This document shows, in pieces, positions 8,382-14,677 of a stretch of DNA of 64,000 nt. Location of the stretch: assembly GCF_000717345.1 (NCBI RefSeq), contig NZ_JNZA01000036.1:1-64000 (forward strand), given 5' to 3'. The notes beneath the pieces are model-generated. The model ran no database searches and was not told where the DNA came from. It worked only from the letters and a program-made list of their open reading frames with translations. The translations under genes were made by a program, and so were the position numbers. Source of the stretch: Streptomyces lydicus (GTDB taxonomy: Bacteria > Actinomycetota > Actinomycetes > Streptomycetales > Streptomycetaceae). Within the stretch, counting starts at the first letter, position 1. Every line of letters starts with the position of its first letter.

Positions 8382-8624
8382 TCAGTTGTTGACGCAGGGG
8401 TTGCCGAAGCTGGGGTTGAGCAGACCGACGACGGAGATGGTGTTGCCGCAGACGTTGACCGGGACGTGCACCGGGACCTGGACGACGTTGCCGGAGACGA
8501 CACCGGGGGAGTGCGTGGCGCCGCCCACCGCCTGCGGGCCGTGCGCCGAAGCGACGCCGGCGCCCGCGAGGGCGAGACCGCTCGCCGCCATCGTGATGGC
8601 CGCTGCGCGCTTGATGTTCTTCAC
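8382..8624 (-). CDS. Short chaplin with the conserved cysteine pair
   Basis: Secreted amyloid-forming surface protein of the aerial hyphae, 80 residues. The signal peptide covers residues 1-27 (cleavage likely after GVASA). The mature part has the chaplin core HSPGVVSGNVVQVPVHVPVN followed by VCGNTISVVGLLNPSFGNPC, whose two cysteines would form the intramolecular disulfide typical of chaplins. It has no cell-wall sorting signal, so it belongs to the short class; which S. coelicolor short chaplin it corresponds to cannot be decided. The GTG at 8624 follows GAGGAG. It lies between the ChpE-like gene and a two-component system on the same strand. Confidence 0.9.
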   Translation of the reverse strand: MKNIKRAAAITMAASGLALAGAGVASAHGPQAVGGATHSPGVVSGNVVQVPVHVPVNVCGNTISVVGLLNPSFGNPCVNN

Positions 8625-8823
8625 TTCTCTTGCTCCTCATTGCCGTTGTCGTGACCAGCCGCCACGACTGCTCTGGACAACGGTCCGGCTCGAGGAGGGA
8701 TACGCCGAACGGGCTACCGCTACACGACAGTATGAATCTCGGACCGGAGGGCGACGTTCGGGTTGACGCATTGTCGTACGGGACGACCGTCGCACCCCCG
8801 GTCCGGCCGGGCTTCGTGGCTGC

Positions 8824-9471
8824 TCAGGCCCCGATTCCGTGCCGTACGGCCCACAGCGCGGCCTGCGTGCGGTCGGCGAGGTCGAGCTTCATGAGGATGT
8901 TGGAGACGTGGGTCTTGACGGTCTTCTCCGACAGCACCAGCGCGCGGGCGATCTCCCGGTTGGAGCGGCCGTCCGCGATCAGCGCGAGCACCTCGCTCTC
9001 CCGGTCGGTGAGGGAGGTGCCGCGCCCCTGCCCGCCGTTGCCCTCCTCCTGCGAGAGCAGCGCGCCGGCCACCTCGGGCTGCAGCACGACGTGGCCGGCG
9101 TGCACGGAGCGGATGGCGGCGGCCAGCGCCTCGGGGTCGATGTCCTTGTAGACGTAGCCGGCCGCGCCCGCGCGCAGCGCCGGGACGACGGTGCGCTGCT
9201 CGGTGAAGCTGGTCACCACCAGCACCCGGGCGGGGTTGTCGAGTTCCCGCAGCTTGCGCAGCGCCTCGATGCCGTCCGTGCCGGGCATCTTCACATCCAT
9301 CAGGACGACGTCCGGGCGCAGTTGTTCGGCGGCGGCGATGCCCTCGGCCCCGTCGGCGGCCTCCCCCACCACCTCGATGTCGTCCTGGACCTCCAGGAAC
9401 GTCCGCAGCCCGCGGCGTACGACCTGGTGGTCGTCGACGAGCAGGACGTGGATCGACCGGATGTCAGCCAC
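8824..9471 (-). CDS. NarL/LuxR-family response regulator
   Basis: DNA-binding response regulator of 215 residues. The receiver domain (5-125) has the acidic pair in LLVDDHQ, the phosphoacceptor Asp59 in VLMDVKMPG, and the conserved Thr/Lys positions in VVTSFTE and YVYKDID. The LuxR-type helix-turn-helix (about 150-212) shows LTDRESEVLALIADGRSNREIA and the recognition-helix region EKTVKTHVSNILMKL. Its start overlaps the stop of the upstream GAF histidine kinase by eight bases, so the two form a translationally coupled pair. A palindrome-rich segment at 10676-10705 ahead of the kinase is a candidate autoregulatory site. Target genes are unknown; the adjacent chaplins are not shown to be regulated by it. 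Confidence 0.93.
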   Translation of the reverse strand: MADIRSIHVLLVDDHQVVRRGLRTFLEVQDDIEVVGEAADGAEGIAAAEQLRPDVVLMDVKMPGTDGIEALRKLRELDNPARVLVVTSFTEQRTVVPALRAGAAGYVYKDIDPEALAAAIRSVHAGHVVLQPEVAGALLSQEEGNGGQGRGTSLTDRESEVLALIADGRSNREIARALVLSEKTVKTHVSNILMKLDLADRTQAALWAVRHGIGA

Positions 9472-10621
9472 CGGGCACCTCCATCTCGACAGCGGTGCCC
9501 TTGCCGGGCTCCGACTCCACCGTGAGCTTTCCGCCGACGCCGCCGGCCCGGTCGTGCATCGACACCAGGCCGAGGTGGCGGCCGGCCCTGCGGACGGCTC
9601 CGGGGTCGAAGCCGCAGCCGTCGTCGGCGATCCGCAGCAGCGCGCCCTGGCCGTCGCGGGACAGGGTGACCTCGACGCTCTCCGCTCCCGAGTGCCGCAG
9701 GGCGTTGTGCAGCGCCTCCTGGGCGACCCGGAGCACGGCCTCCTCCTGGGCGGACGGCAGCGCCCGCACGCCGTGGGCCGCGAAGGACACGCGGGCGGCG
9801 TGGGCGCGGTCCAGGACCTGGATCTGCGAGCGGAGGGTGGCCACCAGCCCGTCCTCGTCCAGGGCCGCGGGGCGCAACTCGACGACGGCGGCGCGCAGTT
9901 CTTCGGCGGCCTCCGCGGCCAGCGCGGCGACCTGGTGGAGTTCGTCCTTGGCGCGGACCGGGTCGCGGTCGACCAGGGCGGTGGCGGCCTGGGCGGTCAG
10001 GCGGAGCGAGAACAGCTTCTGGGCGACCGCGTCGTGCAGTTCGTGGGCGAGCCGGGCCCGCTCGCCGGCGATGGTGAGCTCGCGGCTGCGCTCGTAGAGG
10101 CGGGCGTTGGTCAGGGCGATGGCGGCGTGCTGGGCGAGTATGCCGAGCAGGCGCTCGTCGTCCTCGGTGAAGCCGCAGCCCTCCCGGCGGGAGGGAGCGT
10201 CCTCGGGGCAGCGCTTGTTGGCCAGGAAGAGGGCGCCGAGGATCTCGTCGCCGTCGGCGACCGGCAGGCCCAGGAAGTCGGACATGTCGGGGTGGGCGGC
10301 CGGCCAGCCGCCGAAGCGGGGGTCCTCGCGGACGTCGGCGAGCCGCTCGGGGGTGGCGTTGTGCAGCATCGCGGCGAGGATGCCGTGCTGGCGGGGCAGC
10401 GGGCCGATGGCCTTCCACTGCTCCGCGCTGACGCCGTCGACGACGAACTGGGCGAAGCCGCCGTGGTCGTCGGGCACTCCCAGGGCGGCGTACTCGGCGT
10501 CCAGCAGCTCGCGGGCCGAGGCCACGATCGTCTTGAGGACGTCGCGCACCTCCAGATGCCTGCTCATCGCCAGGATCGCGGTGCTCACCGCGGGGATCCC
10601 GGCTCCCGGTCCGTTGGTCAT
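9464..10621 (-). CDS. GAF-domain sensor histidine kinase (NarX/DesK type)
   Basis: Cytoplasmic sensor kinase of 385 residues with no membrane segment. A GAF domain spans about 20-175. The HisKA_3 dimerisation helix contains the phosphorylated His196 in LAHELHDAVAQ. The HATPase_c domain has the N-box QEALHNALRHSGA, the G1 box in IADDGCGFD and GLVSMHDRAGGVGG. The GAF domain has several cysteines and histidines (H80, H87, H110, C138, C149), so a redox or haem cofactor is possible but not shown. Its stop overlaps the start of the partner regulator gene. The start at 10621 is the only good ATG upstream of the GAF domain. Confidence 0.92.
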   Translation of the reverse strand: MTNGPGAGIPAVSTAILAMSRHLEVRDVLKTIVASARELLDAEYAALGVPDDHGGFAQFVVDGVSAEQWKAIGPLPRQHGILAAMLHNATPERLADVREDPRFGGWPAAHPDMSDFLGLPVADGDEILGALFLANKRCPEDAPSRREGCGFTEDDERLLGILAQHAAIALTNARLYERSRELTIAGERARLAHELHDAVAQKLFSLRLTAQAATALVDRDPVRAKDELHQVAALAAEAAEELRAAVVELRPAALDEDGLVATLRSQIQVLDRAHAARVSFAAHGVRALPSAQEEAVLRVAQEALHNALRHSGAESVEVTLSRDGQGALLRIADDGCGFDPGAVRRAGRHLGLVSMHDRAGGVGGKLTVESEPGKGTAVEMEVPGG

Positions 10622-10675
10622 GGCTTCACCGTACCGGCGGGCCGCGCGGCCCGTATCGGTCCGGCGACGCCTCCG

Positions 10676-10705
10676 CCTAGGCCCCCGGCCCTAGGGCGAA
10701 TGCCC
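10676..10705 (-). promoter_or_regulatory. Palindrome cluster ahead of the two-component genes
   Basis: CCTAGG (10676-10681), the 10-bp palindrome GCCCTAGGGC (10688-10697) and GGGC-GAAT-GCCC (10694-10705) overlap within 30 bp, about 55-85 bp upstream of the kinase start and in the divergent promoter region shared with the SDR gene. Dyad sites of this kind are typical operators for NarL-family regulators. Binding is inference. Confidence 0.4.
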
Positions 10706-10805
10706 TGCCCGGGGCCGGTCCGGCGGCCGACGTGCGCGGGGCGGGGGCGTTCCTACGGTGAGGGCGTGGCCGGGGCGGCCGTCCCGGCGGGAAGGGGACG
10801 CGATC

Positions 10806-11681
10806 ATGCCGGTGGCGATCATCACGGGGGCGTCGAAGGGACTGGGCCGGGCGCTGGCCCGGGCGCTGGCCGCACGCGGCTGGGACCTGGTGGTGGACGC
10901 CAGGTCGGCCGGGCCGCTCCAGGAGGCGGCGCGGGAGCTGCGCGGGTCGGGGGGCCGGGTGGTGGCACTGGCCGGGGATGTGGCGGACGGCGGGCACCGG
11001 GCGGCGCTGGCGGCCGCCGCGGCGGAGCTGGGCGGGCTCGATCTGCTGGTGAACAACGCGAGCGCGCTGGGCGCCGCGCCGCTGGTGCGGCTGGCGGAGC
11101 ATCCGCTGGACGGGCTGCGCCGGGCGCTGGAGGTGAATGTGGTGGCGCCGCTGGGGCTGATTCAGCTTGCTTTGCCGCTTTTGCGCAATTCAACCCATGG
11201 CTCCTATCTGTCCTCGTATGAAGGAGAGGCCCCTTATATAGGAGAAGCTCCTTCGGGACGGCCGGACGAGGGAAGTGAGACGTACGAGGCGCACACCGCA
11301 TGCGGGAATTCCCATAATTCTTATTTGTCCGATTCGACCCCTTATGCGGGAGCGGGTGGAGCCGTCCTCTGCCTCAGTTCGGACGCGGCGGTCGAGGCGT
11401 ACCCCACCTGGGGCGGCTACGGGGCCTCCAAGGCCGCGCTGGACCAGCTGTCCGCGGTGCTCGCGGTGGAGGAGCCGGCGCTGCGCGTCTGGTGGGTCGA
11501 CCCGGGCGACATGCGGACCGAGCTGTACGCGGCCGCCGTCCCGGACGACGACGACTCCGGCCGGCCGCTCCCCGGGACGGTGGTGCCCGCCCTGCTGCGG
11601 CTGCTGGACGGGGCTGCCCCCAGCGGGCGGTACCCAGCGGCCGGGGCGGCGGCCCCGGCCGGCAGCGGGAGCGCCCGGTGA
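10806..11681 (+). CDS. Short-chain dehydrogenase/reductase with a large in-frame insertion
   Basis: NAD(P)-dependent SDR of 291 residues. The Rossmann nucleotide loop is TGASKGLGRALARAL (residues 7-21), NNAS is near residue 83, the catalytic Ser lies in LCLSSDAA, and the catalytic Tyr/Lys in YGASK. Between the helix after LALPLLR (residue 127) and the strand GAVLCLSS (from about 185) lie some 56 extra residues that have no place in the fold. They are encoded by visibly lower-GC DNA with codons rare in the rest of the gene (TTG, CTT, TAT, ATA, GGA, GAA). Start ATG at 10806 after AAGGGG. The stop overlaps the start of the QueA-like gene (GTGA), so these form an operon. Confidence 0.85.
   Translation: MPVAIITGASKGLGRALARALAARGWDLVVDARSAGPLQEAARELRGSGGRVVALAGDVADGGHRAALAAAAAELGGLDLLVNNASALGAAPLVRLAEHPLDGLRRALEVNVVAPLGLIQLALPLLRNSTHGSYLSSYEGEAPYIGEAPSGRPDEGSETYEAHTACGNSHNSYLSDSTPYAGAGGAVLCLSSDAAVEAYPTWGGYGASKAALDQLSAVLAVEEPALRVWWVDPGDMRTELYAAAVPDDDDSGRPLPGTVVPALLRLLDGAAPSGRYPAAGAAAPAGSGSAR
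11166..11378 (+). repeat. Low-GC, repeat-containing in-frame insertion in the SDR gene
   Basis: Within this segment cccatggctcctatctgtcc (11194-11213) recurs as cccataattcttatttgtcc (11311-11330), 15 of 20 identical with mostly transition differences. Each copy is followed by ccccttat (11230 and 11338). The spacing between the two motifs differs by exactly nine bases. At protein level SYLS...PYIGEA and SYLS...PYAGAG repeat. The segment also contains GAAGGAG/CTCCTTC (11220-11226 and 11248-11254) and the palindrome GGGAATTCCC (11304-11313). The reading frame stays open throughout. Confidence 0.75.
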
Positions 11682-12783
11682 GCGCGGAGACGCTGCACGT
11701 ACCGGAGGAGCTGTCCGCCCGGGTGCCGGCCGAGCAGCGGGGCCCCGGACTGGGCCGGGACGCCGTACGGCTGCTGGTGAGCCGGGGTTCCGCGGAGCCC
11801 GCGCACCACGCCTTCGGTGAGCTGCCGGAGCTGCTGGCGCCGGGGGACGTGCTGGTCGTCAACACCTCCAGCACGCTGCCGGCGGCGGTCGACGGGCGGG
11901 TCGGGGACGGCCGGGGGCGTGGCGAGCCGGTGGTGGTGCACTTCTCGACCCGGGCCGGGCGGTGGCCGGCCGCTGGGCGGTCGAGCTGCGCAGCCCGGAC
12001 GGCCGGGGCAGCACCCACCCGCGGGCGGGCGGCCCGCCCGGCGCCGTGGTGCGGCTGCCGGGCGGGGCACGGCTGGTGCTGGAGGCGCCGGTGGACCCCG
12101 GGGGCGTACGGCTGTGGTGGGCGCGGCTGAGGGGCGTCCGGGCGGACGAGCTGATGCGGCGGCACGGGCGGCCGATCCGGTACGGCTACACCGACCGGGA
12201 CCAGCCGCTGGGGGCGTACCGGACGGTGTTCGCGGTGGACTCCCCCGGCGGCGGCAGCGCGGAGATGCCGAGCGCGGCCCGGCCGTTCACCGCGGAGCTG
12301 GTGGCGCGGCTGGTCAGCAAGGGGGTGCAGTTCGCGCCGATCTCACTGGACACGGGGGTGGCGTCGGCGGAGGCGTTCGAGCCGCCGTACCCGGAGCGGT
12401 TCGTGGTGCCGGCGGCGACGGCGTGGCTGGTGAACGCCGCGCGGGCCCGCCGGAGGACGGCGCCGCGGGCTGCCGGCGGCCGGATCGTCGCGGTGGGCAC
12501 CACGGCCGTACGGGCCCTGGAGTCGGCGGCCGGGGCGGACGGGCGGGTACGGGCCGCGGCCGGCTGGACGGACCTCGTGGTGACCCCGGAGCGCGGCGTA
12601 CGGGCGGTGGACGGCCTGCTCACCGGGCTGCACGAGCCCACCGCGTCGCATCTGCTGATGCTGGGGGCGGTGGCGTCGGTGACCGCGGACGGGGAGGCGC
12701 TCGGGCGCGCCTATGCGGCGGCGGTGCGGCGTCGCTACCTGTGGCACGAATTCGGTGACCTGCATCTGCTGCTGCCGGGCTGA
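11678..12783 (+). pseudogene. QueA-like tRNA ribosyltransferase-isomerase family gene, frameshifted
   Basis: The gene is related to S-adenosylmethionine:tRNA ribosyltransferase-isomerase (QueA). Its N-terminal part reads from GTG 11678 (ELLAPGDVLVVNTSSTLPAA, the QueA DVLVVNDT-type motif). The rest continues in another frame from about 11962 to 12783, with IVAVGTTAVRALES (the family GTTxxRxLE motif). One extra base, for example a fourth G in the GGG run at 11957-11959, would restore a single frame of about 368 codons, so a sequencing error is as likely as a real mutation. The catalytic HVG/TNFHLP regions are divergent, suggesting a paralog rather than a true queuosine enzyme. The start overlaps the SDR stop. 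Confidence 0.7.
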
Positions 12784-12799
12784 GTCCCAGACTCGGTGC

Positions 12800-13501
12800 A
12801 TGTCGCATTCAACGAGGAGCTGGGCGCCGGCCGACGGCGAGCCCTACCGGCCGGTGCCGTACCGCCCGGAGCGGATGCCCGCGGCCGAGTCGCTGGCCCG
12901 GGCCGCCGAGCTGCGGGAGCGGATGAGCCGGCGGCGTACGGTCCGGCAGTTCGCCGCGGACCCGGTGCCGGAGCAGGTGGTGCGGGACGCGATCGCCTGT
13001 GCGGCCACCGCGCCGTCCGGGGCGCATCAGCAGCCCTGGACGTTCGTGCTGGTCAAGGACCCCGAGGTGCGCCGCCGGATCCGGGCGGCGGCGGAGGCGG
13101 AGGAGCAGGTCTCCTACCGGGGGCGGCTGGGCGAGGAGTGGCTGGCGGCGCTGCGGCCGCTGGGCACGGACGAGGTCAAACCGCATCTGACCGACGCCCC
13201 GCAGCTGATCGTCGTCTTCCAGCAGCGGCACCGGCTGGGCGCGGACGGCAGCAAGCACAAGCACTACTACGTCGACGAGTCGGTGGGGATCGCGGTCGGC
13301 ATGCTGCTGTCCGCGCTGCATCTGTCGGGGCTGGCGGCGCTGGTGCACACGCCCAGTCCCATGCGCTTCCTCCAGGAGGTGCTGGGGCGTCCGGCGAACG
13401 AGAAGGCGTTCGCGGTGATTCCGGTGGGATATCCGGCGCCGGAGTGCGTGGTGCCCGATCTCGTCCGGAAGTCCCTTGATCAGGTAATGGTCGAGGTTTA
13501 A
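12800..13501 (+). CDS. Iodotyrosine-deiodinase-like flavin nitroreductase
   Basis: FMN-dependent enzyme of the nitroreductase superfamily, 233 residues, closest in pattern to the iodotyrosine deiodinase (IYD) branch, which reductively removes halogen from halotyrosines. The FMN-binding start RRRTVRQFA and the APSGAHQQPWTFVLVKDPEV stretch closely match animal IYD (PSGAHTEPWTFVVVKDP). The residues that clamp the tyrosine zwitterion in human IYD (Glu157, Tyr161, Lys182) line up with Glu102, Tyr106 and Lys127 at identical spacing. The end also matches (VPDLVRKSLDQVMVEV). The ATG at 12800 lies 16 bp after the QueA-like stop, so it is probably third in that operon. Substrate is inferred from the triad only. 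Confidence 0.85.
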   Translation: MSHSTRSWAPADGEPYRPVPYRPERMPAAESLARAAELRERMSRRRTVRQFAADPVPEQVVRDAIACAATAPSGAHQQPWTFVLVKDPEVRRRIRAAAEAEEQVSYRGRLGEEWLAALRPLGTDEVKPHLTDAPQLIVVFQQRHRLGADGSKHKHYYVDESVGIAVGMLLSALHLSGLAALVHTPSPMRFLQEVLGRPANEKAFAVIPVGYPAPECVVPDLVRKSLDQVMVEV

Positions 13502-13815
13502 CGCACACAGCCTGTGCATTCGCAATTACGTCCGGCGAGACAAACCCCCTCGCGGTGTGACGCCGCGCATAGGGCCTACATCACGTACGACCCGGGTTAG
13601 TGGGATCCGCAATAGCGTGTGACCTGGGAAGCAAGTATTCGGAAAGCAATATTCCGATACACGGTTCCACTAACTCGGATCGTACGTCACACCTTTGCCG
13701 GGGCAATTTTCGGCCGCTAAGAATGGCCTCCATCGCTCGGCGCCGTGGTCAGGACTCGGCGTTCGCCGCCGTTCGAGGCCCGTGCGATACCGCCCATCGG
13801 AAGGTCTGTCCCGCC
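13502..13815 (+). other. 314-bp leader region of the transglycosylase gene
   Basis: This gene-free stretch contains the long imperfect inverted repeat described at 13583-13688. No reading frame with Streptomyces codon bias is present before the ATG at 13816. No known riboswitch consensus was recognised. Confidence 0.6.
13583..13688 (+). repeat. Long imperfect inverted repeat, candidate structured RNA
   Basis: The left arm at 13583-13609 (acgtacgacccgggttagtg...) and right arm at 13662-13688 (cggttccactaactcggatc...) pair over about 26 bp with three differences, one of them a potential G-U pair. The enclosed 52 bases hold a smaller hairpin, TCGGAA (13639-13644) with TTCCGA (13652-13657). The element sits 127 bp upstream of the transglycosylase start and 80 bp after the nitroreductase stop. 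It could be a terminator, a structured 5' leader, or a binding-site array. Confidence 0.65.
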
Positions 13816-14580
13816 ATGCCCCAGCACGCCATTTCTGGTCTCAACCGCCTGACCCGGACGCACAAGCTGTCCGCCGCCGGTGTCGCCACTGCCGGTGCCG
13901 CCGCTCTGGTCTTCGCCCTCGTACCGGGAGCCGACGCCGGCCAGGGCAAGGCCCAGGCCACGACGATCGAGAACGTGAAGCCGGTCGCCTTCGCCGCGGT
14001 CGACACCGCCGCGAAGACCCAGCAGGCCACGATCGCCAAGCAGGCCGCCGAGTCGACCGCCCAGGGCAAGGCCGAGGCAGCCGCGAAGCAGGCCGCCGCC
14101 GAGAAGGCAGCCAAGGCGAAGGCCGCCGCGGTGGCGAAGGCCAAGGCCGAGAAGCAGCGCAAGGCGCAGCAGGCCGCGAGCCGGTCCGCCGTCCGCACCG
14201 CGATACCGGCCGCCGCGCCGAAGCCCGCCGCCGCGCCGAAGCCGGTCGTCAAGACCTACCCGAACAACCTCGACGGCTGGATCCGCCAGTCGCTCGACGT
14301 GATGGCCAAGAAGGGCATCCCGGGCTCGTACAACGGCCTGTACCGCAACATCATCCGGGAGTCCTCGGGCAACCCCATGGCGATCAACCTGTGGGACATC
14401 AACGCCCAGAACGGCATCCCGTCCAAGGGCCTGCTGCAGGTGATCGACCCGACGTTCAAGCAGTACCACGTCGCGGGCACCTCCTGGAACATCTACGACC
14501 CGGTCGCCAACATCACCGCCGCCTGCAACTACGCGGCCGCCAAGTACGGCTCGATGGACAACGTCAACTCGGCCTACTGA
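13816..14580 (+). CDS. Secreted SLT-type lytic transglycosylase-like protein
   Basis: Exported peptidoglycan-active protein of 254 residues. The N-terminal signal sequence has hydrophobic core GVATAGAAALVFALVPG (about 24-40). A long Ala/Lys/Glu/Gln-rich helical linker follows (60-125), then a Pro/Ala hinge and a C-terminal transglycosylase-like domain (about 150-254). That domain has IIRESSGNP with the catalytic Glu, SKGLLQVIDPTF and ITAACNYAAAKYG, all SLT family motifs. It lacks LysM repeats. Start chosen at ATG 13816 because the signal peptide begins there; the extended upstream frame runs through the inverted repeat and is not coding-like. Bounded downstream by a strong terminator. Confidence 0.88.
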   Translation: MPQHAISGLNRLTRTHKLSAAGVATAGAAALVFALVPGADAGQGKAQATTIENVKPVAFAAVDTAAKTQQATIAKQAAESTAQGKAEAAAKQAAAEKAAKAKAAAVAKAKAEKQRKAQQAASRSAVRTAIPAAAPKPAAAPKPVVKTYPNNLDGWIRQSLDVMAKKGIPGSYNGLYRNIIRESSGNPMAINLWDINAQNGIPSKGLLQVIDPTFKQYHVAGTSWNIYDPVANITAACNYAAAKYGSMDNVNSAY

Positions 14581-14620
14581 GCCACTGGTTGACACCTTCC
14601 GTGCCACGCGCACACACCGC

Positions 14621-14656
14621 CGAGGGGCGGCACCCGCAATCGGGTGCCGCCCCTCG
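14621..14656. terminator. Bidirectional terminator between convergent genes
   Basis: cgaggggcggcaccc (14621-14635) and gggtgccgcccctcg (14642-14656) form a perfect 15-bp stem with a six-base loop. It is placed between the transglycosylase stop (14580) and the convergent FHA-ABC stop (14678). Confidence 0.88.
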
Positions 14657-14677
14657 GGCGTTGCGGTGGGGTGCGCG

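Noticed and set aside
13502..13815. c-di-AMP (ydaO) riboswitch ahead of the transglycosylase gene
   Set aside because: Expected from other Streptomyces wall hydrolases, but the conserved GGGGAACC and GCTAACC strings are absent. Only a generic inverted repeat is present, so it is reported as an unassigned structure.
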